Assembly (NCBI RefSeq): GCF_017562075.2
Contig: NC_054081.1
Coordinates: forward strand, 11,658,528 to 11,722,527
DNA: 64,000 bases
Origin: Anopheles merus
Taxonomy: Eukaryota; Arthropoda; Insecta; Diptera; Culicidae
Direction: 5' to 3'
Shown: one piece after another, positions 11,801 through 23,006 of the stretch
Numbering within the stretch: the first letter of the stretch is position 1
How the letters are laid out: each line of letters opens with the position of its first letter
Position numbers and translations under genes: made by a program
The notes under the pieces: model-generated
Databases searched by the model: none
Seen by the model: the letters and a program-made list of their open reading frames with translations, nothing else
Told to the model about the DNA's origin: nothing

Positions 11801-14800
11801 CATTTGATCGACTTCCTCATAAATTGCTTACCTATAAATAACGCAAACTAGGAATATGCAACCGTTTGTTAAGTTGGCTTGAGTCATTCCTTCGTCATTC
11901 GTGCCATGTGGTACTTTAATGGCTCTTCTGGTCTGGTTGATTTCCATGTCTCCTTAAATGCATTCCGTTCGTTACTACGCTCCTCCCTCTCTCTCATCTC
12001 TCATCTCTAATGAAATCTTTAAGGTATTCAAATTCTACAAACAGGATCCGATTCGATCAAATCCTATGCCATCACCTACACTCTAAATTTTAATAAAGAA
12101 TTCGCAAGTCGAATACGCGAACGTCAATGAGCTGGAGTTCTGTACCAAGTAGGGTCGCAGCTTGATTGCAGTAAACCCCACCGTAACCTGCGTATTCAAG
12201 GAGCGCCTGGAGTGCACGGCTACGGAGTTGCAACATTTTAAGCCCCATCACATCCAGCGCACACAATGTGTATCCCGCTCGCGCAACCCTATTACGGCTG
12301 ATTACGGAATGTACGACTTGTTTTTACCACCGGTGCCCGATTTCCTGACCCGGTGATTTCTACTTAATTTGCTCAATCTGCATATCTCACACACACATAA
12401 GGGGGGGACGGCGAGGCAGCACAAGGCCCCGGACCCTTGTTAACCTCAGACCGTACTCTCGCTCCTAGGCGGCGGCCTTAACATTTCGCTCCGCGCACAC
12501 TGGAAGCATCAAAAGCAAGCGAGGAACGCATCGGGCAAGAAAAACCAGAATTTCTGCGAAGGTACACCACCTAATTTCGGCTATTATTGGCTGCTTACGC
12601 TCATGCGGTTCCACCAGGAGCCTCTCGTCTGTCTACGTTTCGAATTCCGTGAACTCTCGACGACCCACCCTCCGCCACTTCGGTGCGTTCTCGGATCGAT
12701 TGGAGCAAATCGATTTGTCCTTCTGCCTGGGAAGCGAAGACCTATCCTCCGACGCGTCCGAGGGAGCGGCGGAGGTGAGCTATACCGGAGGATGGCAGCG
12801 CTCTTACTGCTTCTGCGGCTGCTGTTGGGTGTGCTACGGTACGACCAAGGGCTGCTCCCCGAAACGATCCAGAGGGGGTAGGGCAAGAAGATTGCCATAC
12901 GAAAGTAGCAATTATAGCGGACTCGTTCTAGAGGTACATTTTGATATGCTAATGCCGCCCGTGCTATGGGACTCGAGTCGGGGCGGAACGTGGAGTTTTA
13001 AGGTTAAAAAACGTGTACGGTTCTGAACCGATTACGTGTGTGTGTGTGATCGGAGGTCGCGGCTAAGGATGTCCGCGAGAATGATGCGCACAGAAGGTAG
13101 GAGCTCGCGATGGTAGACATCATTCAGGGTGATCCTTAGTCGAGACGAAAAGCGTATAATCAAATGCTTCCGAACTCCTAGAAGCAGTCTATTTGGAGGA
13201 ATACATTGAACACCCAAATAAGAGTCTCAGAGGATAAAGATCTCGTGAAAACGAATGCAATATCAGGAGATGTCAGATTAGAAGCTCAGCGTCAGAATCT
13301 CGTCGTACTCCACGGTAAACATGTTGCTCTGCTAGCTCAGAGTTTCACAAAGTGATTCATACCGAGATTATACTGCCTTTTTGTGCAACTTTACTTGTAA
13401 TTATTAGCTCGATGCAACCAATGTGCGGTAGGCAAAATGTAATATTCCTAACAGCGAACTGCATATAAACCAGTTGGGAGTGCCAGATAGTAGCAACCAG
13501 TGCACTAGAATCATCTCGTCATGTTTTTTGTAGTTGTTGTTGATGTGTTTCTTCACTGTGTTGCCTAACCTCGACCCAGCGATTCGTTCCTCAGGACAGG
13601 AGCGGACCAAAAAGGATACGAAAACCCGACCGGTGGGAATATGAGCTGGCTGAACCTCATACACCTCATATATGTGTGTGTGTGTGTGTGTCTGTGTTGC
13701 TGTATGTTTTGTGTGTACACAAAATTTGTGCAATTTTACGTAATTTCGGCCAATTTTGTATAATTACGTCCCTCGTTCGCGTTCCGTTTCCGAATCTGGC
13801 ACAGTTGCCTCGTTTGGTTGGAGCCCTGGCTTCCATATTTTTGCCTCCCCAACCCCCCCTTCCTTGCTGCACCGACCTTCCGCTCCCTACCTTCCCGCGC
13901 AAATAGGGAGGATCATTTTACACACTTGACGGTCGCCATTATCTTTCGCCGTTGCCTCGCAATGGGCATTGGAACACGGGGGTCGTCTTGGAATAGGGGA
14001 TGGGTTTCGGGCTTTGGCTTTGCATTTCGAACTCAAACATTGTTGAGATGCTGCTGCTGCTGCTGTGCTGGGAGTTTTTATAACAAATATTGAAGAATTT
14101 ATTCTAATTTTCAGCCTGTGGTTTTGGTTGACTTCCATTTGGGGGCACATCGGGTTTGGTCCTTCCTCACAATGTGTAGGACGCATGAAAGCCACTCTGT
14201 CTGCGGTGCTGGCGCAGACTGCATACCTTGCGGCAGGCACACGGCCGAGGGCGCCCAAATGTGCGCCGACATCGACGACAGCCGTCCGCGTCAACAAGGC
14301 CCCAGATAAGAACGAATCAATTCGTTGGAAAAACTTGACTCACCCAAAAAAAGGTGGGCAAAAACCACGGCATAACTGCATGTACACCACAAACGAACAC
14401 ATAAAGTGCGCAACGATGGCAATGATTATAGGGTGTGTAACGGCATAATGACGTCTGGGCATGCATTTCCTGTTGCCATCTCCGCCCCTCCCCCCCCCAC
14501 CCGGCAAACGTATGGAGAATTTGGACGGCTCCGCTGTGTTCCCGGTGGGTTTTTCGCTGCTTACCGAGCTGCGCCTTCCAGAAGCACCGAAAAAAGCACC
14601 GCGTCTGTCCAACATAAAAGTGCTGACACACACACACATACACAAAAAAAAGATGGCCCGCCAACTCCCGCGATATGGCGCTACAAGGAGCAGCGAGGTA
14701 CGGCGAGCCAGAGAGCGAAAGAGTGAGAGTGCTCCAACAAGAAATTGGGGGAAGCACAATTCTCGTCCTGCGTTAGGTGAAAACGAAACGGTTCAAGGGT

Positions 14801-17800
14801 TTGGTAGTTCCTACCAAAAGAAAGAATCTATCGATGGCCAAATAAATCCACCGATGCCCCTCCACCTCCCCATGTAACCCCTACAGCAAGGGTTGAAGAT
14901 CATGCGAAATTCTAAGAATTTTTCCCTCAACCATTCCCCAGGACTCACACATCATGATTGCTAGGTGATTTGAATAATATCGTTCCTTTGCCCTGTTTTG
15001 GTTGGTGCTCTGGTGGCGGCGAGGGGGGGGGGGGGAGCGAAGTTACCGTGTCGCCCTTTTTCTCGCCTGCAATTTGCTTCACCCAAAAGGACTTGATAAA
15101 AGGTTTGCATTTTGTTGCCGTTGTTGTTGCTTTCTTCGGCTTGTCGGCGCTGTCGTTATTTTGGCAAAGCGGGCTTGCTCCTCGGCGGTATTTGCATAAT
15201 GACCGACCGCGCGGGCTCCGTGGCGCAAGGGGACGGTGGAGCAGGACAGCTTCGCGGCAGGGAAATGGCCGGCCATCGCTTGTGTGGTGCGATTAATGGC
15301 CAGTTGCTGCCCTCCTGTATGAGCCTGCGGCTGAGTTGAAGGTTAACTTGAATGTTCCAATAAAACTGAATCCTTGCGACGGGTTTGGCCGGGGACCGCG
15401 TGGGGATAGGACACTAGGAGCTGTTTGAAGAAGCTTGGAAGGCACGTGTTACACAGAGGATGTGTATTTTTTTGATAAAGATCTCATTTCACAAAGAAAT
15501 GCATTCTGTTTTGATTAGACAATTTTTGCCCCTTCAACTAGTCCCCTAAGCTCTTTGGCAAGTGCAAACAAAAAGGAAGAAAACAAGGCACATCCGCCAT
15601 TTAGCTAACACCAGCAGCCAATGGGAGGAAGCGGCGACACAGCAAGTCACATCAGCAAAGGCGAGACAAATGAAACGATGGCTCCACTTTTAGCACGCAA
15701 TTGCTGCAACCGATCCCAACCGAGCGAACCCGTGGGGCGCCATTTTTGTTTCACTTGCACCATTTATGCCGAAGAGCTCGCCACACAGGCTGGGCAGGAC
15801 GGGCAGAACAAGGATAGAGGCCCACCCGGTTGCCGCTCCTGGTATTGACGAACCTTAAAGAAGGAAGAAAAAAAAACTAGCCCCCCCACCGATGGCGGAC
15901 AGTTTTTCCGACCAGTTTCGGCGCAGCCTACACACATTGCTCCTGCGCGCTGGCCGGTGCTCCCTCGTGCTCCCTTACTCGCACGCGATCAAACCTCCCT
16001 TGAGGAACGGTAAAAGGGGTAGCAAAAAGAGGGAGAGCGAAAACCCGAAGCCGAAAAAAAAAGGCCGGTGCAGAACGCGAAAGAAGCAACAAGCGCCATA
16101 GTCCGCCAACTTTCCTGCGCATTGGAAGCGGCAGCGCGAAAGTGGGCGAAAAAGGGCAACCGGTAGCAGCGAGCCGGAGCCTGTTTTGTTGAATGGCGAA
16201 TGTAGCTACCGTGTGCGACTGTTTTTTGTTAGTTCGTTTTCGTCGTTTTCAGCTGCACATGGGGAAACACGCAGCAGCAGCAGCAACAGTGGCTAGCGTG
16301 GGGCTCAGGTGCTCGCGTAGTCGCCCTCTATTCCAATTGGTCGAGCCTGACGAGGAATTTAATCGCCCCTTCCGCTGCACTGCAGCACAGCACATTCGTG
16401 TGTCGTGTTCATTAGGACGCGTTTGCTGATTAGATTCCTATTCGTTTGCTTCTGTGTACCACCACCGGGAGCATTTACTTTGTTTTGCCATTTTTTTTTC
16501 GTTCTTCAACTGCGAGAAGCTCTCCATCTTGTATTGTAGCGCGCACGGCCACCATTACAGTGGCGATGAAGGGGCCTGATGGAGTGCTGAAGGGTTTTTA
16601 TTTTGAAAAATAATTCCTACAACGAAAAAGTTCGACAAAAACGGGACAAAAACGGACACATTAAATGAAGCGCCCAAGACATTAGCCGCGAAGAACATCC
16701 AGCGAAACCCGGCAAGTAGTGCTCCACTGGTGTAGTTGGCTCTGCTGGCTTCCACACCCCCCCCCCCCTCCCGGTACCAACGCATCGTCACATCCTTTCC
16801 AAAATACGGCGATCCTTCGCCGTCCGCAAAATGATTGGTGCAAACGCCACGCCTCTTTTCGTGCCACTCCAAATGGGTCCGCTGATTTCAGTAGCATGTA
16901 GGACAGAAATTGCCACCGAAAAAAGAAAAAGAAGAAGAAGAAGAAGGAAACGATAACGGGGGCAGCAGCGCACCAGACCAGTTCGAGCCCTCGGAAAAGT
17001 GAAGCGTTGGCTCCTAGGTCCGTTCCTCGCGCGCCGGCACGGCAGCACTACGAAATTAAACGTTTAGAGTACGTGTGTCTCTTCCGGCGGATCGGTACCG
17101 CCACCGATAACTATTGTTTATAGTGTGCGCGGTGCTCCGTGGTTCCCCACTGCCTCAGCCGCCGGTGGAACGGTATCGCGTATCGCGGCCCGCAAACCGT
17201 TCGATAAAGGGCGCGGTTCCAATCATTCTCCAATTTCCTTCCGCGCGCCACTAGAAGCGGGCTGCGAAGCGGTTCCTCCCGATTCGATACGGTCAGTAGA
17301 CGTATTTAGTAGAATTACTATAATTGCAAAATCGCATTAAAACTACGCCCTTGCACACTACGCGCGCACACGGCGCTGACAAACGGGGCGTTTGTGTGCG
17401 GCTTCCGGCGATCTAAAAACGGCCCGTGCGTTCCTCCTGGCGGGTCCCAGCGATGCCCGGGCGGCGTTGTGCGCACGCAGGGCTGCTTGTGGGGGTCGAC
17501 AGCATGATTCGTTAAGCACCGGCACCAGATGGTAGGGAAAACATGATCGATCGGTTGCCGGCGATGCCAACACAGTGATTCGAAACGATTGGCGTTGATG
17601 TTGATCCTTTGGAGCTTCCGTTTGGGGAAGGTTTTTCTTTTCCTTTTTTTTGATACGGAATTGATGACACAATTGTACACCTTACAAACATACTACAATG
17701 CTGTAAATTCAAGTTTTGTTTGGTTTGCTTTTAAACCTTGAGCACCATGGCTATCATTTATAACTGATTTTAAATCATAATCCCTTCTAAAAGATAAGGC

Positions 17801-20800
17801 TGGTTTTATGTGCCTTAATAATGGAATAAATAAATAAATAAGGCCTAGTATCACAATATTTTGTAATCAGATCAAAGCGCAAAATGGTAAATAAGGTTAT
17901 GTTGTAAATCGTTTTCAAAAATAATAATTTAATCGATCGAAAAATTCCATGCCAGACTGATTCCTTATAAAAATGCACTTTGATAATCGTTGTACTCATG
18001 AAAAGCAACAGCGTGGAAACGAAAAAACAAGAATGTTTTTTTTATTGTTCGCTTTTGTTTCAAATACGAATACGTCTTCAACGTAAAAAATGAAACCTAT
18101 ACATAAAAAATGAAACCAAACATGATTTGTGTGAAATTTACTGACTTTTCCGTCATTCCATATTACGATAATTAAAGTTGAAAAATATGTCTAAAGGATT
18201 TATTCAGTAATTTGTGTACGAATAGTTTCTTTTCTTCTATTAAAATTCAGTCAAATCCTTTCGCGGGCCAGATTGAATGTTGCAGCGGGCCGCATCTGGC
18301 CCGCTGGCCGGACTTTGCCGACCGATGTTTTAATCGATTCGGGTCGTGGTGAGAAATTTGGCTCGATTGCTCTTTGAAATATGCTTGTTGTTTTAGAAGT
18401 ATGGTAGGGAAAATCTGTCGTGACGGGCAGCCGACATCGCAGTAGGCGACAAACAGCCAGACCATGTCTTGAAGAAGACTTTAAAATGCGTTCACAAAAT
18501 TGAAATGTTAGCTAAACCATACGGCATTTCCTCATATATACTCAAACGAAATGTTTTATTCTAATTTAATTTCATTCAATTATCGGTTGTTTCCATATCG
18601 GGACATCAAATATTCAGGCTTTTAATTGATTTTATTTGATTAATTTTACCACATAGAACCACTAAATTTTTGATAGCATGAAAATTGAAATAGTTTACTT
18701 CATAACTGCCAAAAAACATTGATTTCGATCCATTTACGGTCAGGGGTTTTGATGTCGAGAACGACAGGCTTGTATCGACTTTAGAATTGGAAGAACACGT
18801 GGAATGGATACAATTCGCCTATTTGATAAATTTCTATGAAAAGACCTATAAACCTTAATAAAGAAGTGGGATGGTTTAGTTGCAAACCTGTTTTTCTAAT
18901 TAATATTCAACAGGACGTCGAGGCAGCTCGATTGTAAGAATAGAATAAGTAAGTCTGTATATAATGAAAATACCAATTCCTTTGATTAATATAGGGTTTT
19001 CCAGGAGCTCTCATAGCTGTGGGACACTTTATTGACCGTTTTCCACAAGAAATGAACTTCATACAATGGGATCTGGACTCTATAGCATCTTTTTTTGAAA
19101 AAATCTAATAGGAATTTTCCAGGAGCTCTTTGAAAAGAGTGTCATAGAATCCAATTTCCGTCATATGAAATTCACTTCCCATAAGAAAGAGTCAAGGAAG
19201 TGTCCATATTATGTGTTACAATGGGTTACAAAGTGTTACAATGCAAGTTTCTAAATAATATTTTATCAATTAGTTATTTATAATTATTTACGTATTTAAC
19301 AATCAGAGAGAAAAGCGCCTTCAAGTTACACTTAGCACTGTAGATTCGTTAAAAAAGCTACGAAGTATTTGACCAAATCGGCATAATTAGGCTGTACTTA
19401 TACGCGTGTTTTAAATTGAATTGAGCAGGTTTTATTGTACACATACCAATGAACACTAGAAGAACACTTAGTAGAATATATCCTTTTCAGCATAACACTT
19501 TTAAAAACTTTCTTCTCGCCAATGAAAAGGAGGCGGTTCCATCGGGTGCAAACGTATTAAAGTATTTTATTTTATCATTTTCTATTTAGGACGGCCATAT
19601 TGCTTATTATTTATCAATTCTTAATTAACTATTCATGTTTAAATTCATTTTTCATAAAATTAAATTTGAATGAGATTGTACAGGTCAAAGCAAGGGGTTT
19701 AGTTGAACCAGAGCAAACACTTACCTTGCTGGCTTATGGTATTCGCAAAGGTAATCAAATCTAGCATCGGGAACTGGAACTCTGGAATTACAGAAAGAAA
19801 AAATGTACATTTATGATTTTTTTTAAAAATAAAACACTTTACATTGTCACAGCACTGTTGTAGTAATCCTTTCAAATCGGATGTTTTTTTTTTGTTTTGT
19901 CCGACCATGTTTGTGTCCGACTGAACATACTTCGTCTCGACAGTTGCAAGTGAGCATACTCATGCCACATAAGCACAGCCCAACCTGTTGTTGATATTTC
20001 AATTGCTGTGTTATTTGTATCATTAAGTCACAAACATTCGAAAGCGTTCAGTGAGGTAAGACCGCTCGGAAAGGTTGGTGGAACACGAATCCTGTGTCTG
20101 CCTGTGGTGTGTGTTTTGTGGTCATTTTAAATTGTCTATAAAAAAAACACTGGCAATAGCTTCGCTCCGCTCGCGCTTACAATTGTAAGAAAAAGATGTT
20201 GCGAGAATTGCGCGCTACAATCAAACAGTCGCATAAAAAATCGCCCAACACAGAACCTGAGAACCATTACCACGGGGTGTGATGGATGGACAAAATTGGA
20301 AGGCATCGGGGGAAACGGTGCCTTGTATTTCTTGTTTGTTGCTGTTGTTCTGTTTGGTTGTGAGGACAGATCTCCTTGCCTGTTGGGCACTTTGGGTGCA
20401 TCCGCACCAAGCGACCAGTTGCATTTAATTTCGCTTTTATTATTATCTTTTATCACGCTACGCGCGGCCAAACAGCGAATTGCACGAATCGGAAAGGACC
20501 ATTGATTCGGGAGGCGAAATGTGTGCGACCCCAGGGGTTTGCGGATTGGGCCGCTGTTCGCGTCGAAAAGGGCCCGGTGGCTGGCCAAAAAACGGAATGC
20601 TCGAAACAATTGTATGCTACGGCGCAAGCAACACATTTGCCGGACCGTTCCGGCGAAAAGGGAACTTATTATCGCTAGAGCGGTCAGGTGCGCCTGTTGG
20701 AGTGCCCGCGCTGGCCAGTCGGCAAGATAATTATCCGCGTGCCCGCGAACACCCGCCCGGGCGACGTTTGATGAAATGGTAATGGTTCTCTGTTCTCTCT

Positions 20801-23006
20801 CTTTCTCGCGCTCCCGCTTACCCGCGGCATCCCTCGTTTCTGTTAGAAGTGAGTTGGACCAGCGGCGTTGGCAATGTCATGGAATTATCACCAGCGCAGC
20901 TAGAGGTTGTTCGCGACGCGGACGCAGCCCTGGACTGGCAGCAGGAACGCATTTGCCGTTTTTGTCGTTGTTGCTATTCTGCCTTATCGCCACGCCATGT
21001 TTGACGCTTGGTACGCGTGCAAGGAGAGTTGCACGGGTGAATAATTGCAGGATTTTTAATTAATTCCACACACCGGCGGCCCGGGCCGACACGACACGGT
21101 GACGATTGGCTGCGTTCCGAACGTTGAGCCCTCCGTCCCCCCCCTCCCTCCCCTCTGTCCCTTTCAGTAGAGCGCGCGCGAGGTGGTGAGTGTAAATATA
21201 GGTAAAGAGCAGGCCGGGCCAAATCATCCGGGTTCACGTTTGAATGGCACGGCTGCTGGGGCACGGAATGGATCAGTGGGCCTTTAATTATCCCATCGTC
21301 GCTTCCGCCAGCTGCCGCTGCCAGGAGGTGCGAGGAGTGCACCGGGTGCCCTATCATACGGCACTGGCCTTTTAGCAGCTTAGTTCCATTTCCAGGAGAC
21401 ACACTCGCGCCGATCATTTAATCGATGCCCCGCGACGGTGTCGTGTCCTGCTGCCGCTGCCGCTGGGACAGTTGGAGCTTCCGATGCTTATTGACTACTG
21501 TTTGTCCTGCCACCTTTTCATCTCACCCCGTTCCCTAAGCCTCTCTCCTCTATCCCAACCATCCCCTTTCGCTTCTTATTAGAGAGTTAGGGACGCTTCG
21601 TATCGTTTGATATGCAAATGAGTGCCTGCAAACGTTTCACCACCTCCCCCTTCCACCCACCGTTCATTCTCCTCCGCAATGAGACATTTTAGACCTAGCT
21701 TGAACAAAAAACACGGCTCTCTTGCTTTATTTTCTATGCCGCACCTGCTTGCACTCATTCGCGAGCGTTGAAATATACTCTCCCGATTAGTGATGTGCTC
21801 TCTGGAGCGCACTCATTCCGACTCCGAAAAAATGGAACCACAAGATCCGCACGGAGTCGGAGTCGTCCGGAGTCGGAGTCGTCCGGAGTCGTTAGGAGTC
21901 GTTAGGAGACGTCAGGAGTCGTTAGGAATCGTCCGGAGTCGCCCGGAGTCGGAGTCGTGTGGAGCCGTCTCGAGTCGTCCGGAGTCGTCCGGAGTCGTCC
22001 GGAGTCGTCCGGCGTCGTCCGGCGTCGTTCAGAGTTGTCCGGAGTTCTTCAAAATCGTCGCAGTTGTCGGAGACGTCCGGAGTCGATCGGAGTCATTCGG
22101 AGTCGCCTAGAGTCGATGGCAGTCGAGCAGTGTGTTTTATTGTCTACTCCAGACGATTGACGACTCCAGACGACTGCGACTTCGAATGACTCCGAACAAC
22201 TACTGACGACTCCGAACGACTCCTTATAATGCAAGGCGAACCTACCTTCCGGAGACGATTCCGAATTTATTGGAGTCGAATCGGAGTCGACTGCGGATTT
22301 TTGCCCACTTTACCCATCGTTACTCCCGATTTGTTGTTCTCGCGAAAAGCCTGCTGCTGTAAGAATGTGTATGTTAATGTGAATCGTTTTTTTCTGTGCT
22401 TCCTCTTCTCCCTTCTTCCATCGATTCTATCGAATGAGATACTGTACGGAAAATATAATCACCATTTTCGTTTAGAATCCGTGGTCCACATGGAACGCCG
22501 ATAAACCCAAACACCAGCATCGAATCTCAAATTCTCGATATTGAAGTGACGGTGGCTTCCTTCATATTTAATTATAATCTATAAACCACTTGCAAGTCCG
22601 TGAGAAAAGGGGGAGAGAGGGAGGAGAGCATCAGCTTTTTGCTCTCTCTAAAAAAAAAATAGCTCCAAAAATGTCTGTCTCTGGGTACTTGCATGAGTAC
22701 TGAGATAGGATCCCATCTCAGGTCCACAGTTTTAAACCATTCATCGCGTTTTGGTCGTTTGGCTCGTCCCAATCCCACCCCCATCCCAATCGGACGGGGC
22801 CCTTTCAATCAATTCCCGTACCTGCTCTCATTCGGGTCGATCGTGCAGAAAGGGAAATTTTCTGCCGGTGCGGCACTCTTCGTCAGCACGTTGAAGAACG
22901 TCGATTTGCCCACGTTCGGTACGCCGACGATGCCGATGCGCAGGTTCGTACCGATGCGCCCGATCAAAGGCTTAATTTCTGGTTCGGCTAATTTCTTCGG
23001 TGGCAT
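5227..23006 (-). CDS. OLA1: Obg-like ATPase 1, complete five-exon gene
   Basis: This gene encodes a 398-aa YchF/OLA1-family P-loop ATPase (cytosolic, ribosome- and stress-linked in other animals). Coding exons on the minus strand are 22822-23006, 19725-19781, 9745-9872, 9435-9610 and 5227-5877. Every junction is GT..AG and the phases (2, 2, 1, 0) join without a frameshift. The P-loop GVPNVGKST is at residues 28-36 and the G3 motif DIAG at 91-94. The non-canonical G4 site reads NLSD at 228-231, where Glu is usual in animal OLA1. A C-terminal TGS domain covers about 305-388, including the FFTAGPDEV and [16 protein letters not shown] stretches, and a lysine tail ends the protein. The start is the ATG at 23006, preceded by an A-rich context; an in-frame GTG nine bases upstream is not needed. 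Introns are 3040, 9852, 134 and 3557 nt and hold most of the local repeats. Family identity is certain; expression is not shown. Confidence 0.97.
7091..7596. repeat. GAATC-array element 2, both TAGTGNTGGGA termini present
   Basis: The left end is TAGTGATGGGA (7091-7101). The right end is TCCCACCACTA (7586-7596), its inverted counterpart with one mismatch. The interior is degenerate GGAATCGG/CCGATTCC units with the ~250-bp module. Total 506 bp; no coding frame. Terminal inverted repeats suggest a non-autonomous DNA transposon carrying an expanded pentamer array. I cannot see a convincing target-site duplication. Confidence 0.65.
7202..7452 (+). repeat. Duplicated ~250-bp module, copy B
   Basis: Matches 3427-3678 with only scattered substitutions, including GACGTTTGGATTCAATGATG and CTCATGGAGATTTCCCCGAC. 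Similarity far exceeds that of the surrounding degenerate units, so the module is a recent or conserved duplication. Confidence 0.8.
7598..7618 (+). repeat. (TGAC)n microsatellite
   Basis: Five TGAC units directly outside the right end of array element 2. Confidence 0.85.
7773..7976 (+). mobile_element. SINE200-like SINE, near full length
   Basis: A plus-strand copy of about 204 bp. It starts GGTGATACAGTCGTCAACTC, with ATGCCCGTTATGGGTTCAAG (B box) following. CACTGATAGCC, GGCAGGCCTTGACCGACAAC and the GGAAGAAGA tail come next. It is antisense to OLA1, inside intron 4, and is the best reference copy in the window. Confidence 0.78.
9435..9610 (-). CDS. OLA1: OLA1 coding exon 4
   Basis: This exon encodes residues 125-182, starting [19 protein letters not shown] and ending [11 protein letters not shown]. 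In the family this part forms the coiled-coil insertion after the G3 motif. The acceptor is GCGTAG and the donor is TAT|GTAAGT in phase 0. It lies only 134 nt downstream of exon 3; that short intron carries an antisense (GAA)n run at about 9651-9675. Confidence 0.96.
9651..9675 (+). repeat. (GAA)n run in OLA1 intron 3
   Basis: Uninterrupted AAG/GAA trinucleotides that read as a poly-TTC pyrimidine tract on the OLA1 sense strand. The tract lies in the middle of the 134-nt intron 3, about 40 nt upstream of exon 4. Confidence 0.85.
9745..9872 (-). CDS. OLA1: OLA1 coding exon 3
   Basis: This exon encodes K82 to C123 and contains the G3 (Walker B) region [12 protein letters not shown], followed by [20 protein letters not shown]. 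The acceptor TTTTCAG is followed by CAAGGTGCC. The donor is GTAAGT after the first base of Arg124. The length of 128 nt fits the phases of its neighbours. Confidence 0.96.
10714..11373. repeat. TAGTGTTGGGA-ended element 3 with GAATC/AATCC-rich interior
   Basis: The left end is TAGTGTTGGGA (10714-10724), followed by GAATTCGAATATCCGAATC. The right part holds CGATTCGATC, TTAATCGAAATCG and AATCTAATCCCACT, ending near 11373. The right terminus is weaker than in element 2. The middle is AT-rich. Association with elements 1 and 2 rests on the terminus and the pentamer content. Confidence 0.45.
11440..11965 (+). mobile_element. LINE reverse transcriptase fragment (jockey-like), degenerate
   Basis: Translation in shifting frames shows [11 protein letters not shown], then [14 protein letters not shown]. 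At 11758 on it shows [20 protein letters not shown] followed by [19 protein letters not shown]. These correspond to the RT fingers motif (WK.S.I.PV.KKG) and the YTDLKAAFDRVDH..LL.KL..LG motif of jockey-clade non-LTR elements. Stop codons and frameshifts make it a relic. It is antisense to OLA1, in intron 2. Confidence 0.8.
12100..13440. other. Unassigned GC-variable segment in OLA1 intron 2
   Basis: Sequence changes composition here, with frames on both strands over 12.16-13.03 kb. On the plus strand, 12649-13026 reads a 125-residue frame with a Cys-rich [11 protein letters not shown] patch. It does not match a zinc knuckle spacing I know. It follows the LINE fragment and may be a 3' transposon region. 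I do not recognise it. Confidence 0.25.
13673..13690 (+). repeat. (TG)9 microsatellite
   Basis: Uninterrupted TG dinucleotides after TATA. Confidence 0.9.
16757..16768 (+). repeat. Poly-C run
   Basis: A run of about 12 C within OLA1 intron 2, close to a CA-type stretch. Confidence 0.8.
18261..18326. mobile_element. hAT-like transposon terminus remnant
   Basis: GCGGGCCAGATTGAATG, GCGGGCCGCATCTGGCCCGC and GGCCGGACTTTGCCGACCG resemble the subterminal palindromes and the CGGTCGGCAAAGTCCGGCC end of widespread hAT elements. Only one end is visible. It is GC-rich against an AT-rich background. Confidence 0.45.
18990..19225. mobile_element. Imperfect inverted-repeat element (MITE-like)
   Basis: The motif TTTTCCAGGAGCTCT occurs at about 18997 and again at about 19116. 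TGAACTTCATACAATGG (first half) is inverted relative to CATATGAAATTCACTTCCC in the second half. A flanking GTGTCC/GGACAC pair is also inverted. It lies in OLA1 intron 2. The boundaries are uncertain. Confidence 0.4.
19725..19781 (-). CDS. OLA1: OLA1 coding exon 2 (57-nt small exon)
   Basis: This small exon was found by searching for the segment missing between exons 1 and 3. It reads (R)[18 protein letters not shown](S), which aligns to the conserved VPVPDERFDFLCQYHKPAS of animal OLA1. It is flanked by a TTCCAG acceptor and a GTAAGT donor. One base completes Arg62, 18 full codons follow, and the last two bases begin Ser81, matching the phases on both sides. An automated annotation could easily miss it, because it is 3.0 kb from exon 1 and 9.9 kb from exon 3. 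Confidence 0.95.
19782..22821 (-). other. OLA1 intron 1 (3040 nt)
   Basis: A GT..AG intron. It contains GC-rich non-coding sequence at 20.1-21.6 kb and the GGAGTC array element at 21.79-22.29 kb. No alternative exon can be supported. Confidence 0.85.
21788..22290. repeat. GGAGTC-array element 4 with inverted half
   Basis: It begins TAGTGATGTGCTC (21788). From 21852 to about 22120 the 10-mer GGAGTCGTCC repeats with variants (GTTAGGAGTC, GGCGTCGTCC). From about 22148 to 22225 the same pentamer runs in the other direction as GACTCCGAACGACTCC. The right terminus is unclear near 22290. It lies inside OLA1 intron 1. Confidence 0.65.
22822..23006 (-). CDS. OLA1: OLA1 coding exon 1
   Basis: This exon encodes residues 1-61 plus two bases of Arg62: MPPKK start, G1 P-loop GVPNVGKST, then FFNVLTKS and [10 protein letters not shown]. 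The donor is AG|GTACGG. Reading past the donor meets a stop within four codons, which supports the boundary. The 5' UTR continues above 23006. A possible 3' splice site in the 5' UTR (pyrimidine run then CCCCAG, near 23081) could mean an upstream non-coding exon, but I cannot prove it. Confidence 0.96.

Larger units (their letters stand above)
9873..19724 (-). other. OLA1 intron 2 (9852 nt)
   Basis: A long intron with GT..AG ends. It contains a third TAGTGTTGGGA element (10.7-11.4 kb), a LINE RT fragment (11.4-12.0 kb), a TG microsatellite, a C run, a hAT-like terminus (18.26 kb) and an inverted-repeat element (19.0-19.2 kb). The segment 13.0-18.2 kb is fairly GC-rich and has CA/GAA/C runs but no supported exon. 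Confidence 0.85.

Noticed and set aside
12603..13026. Overlapping frames on both strands with a Cys-rich patch
   Set aside because: Cys spacing fits no domain I know and the frames overlap each other; kept only as an unassigned region.
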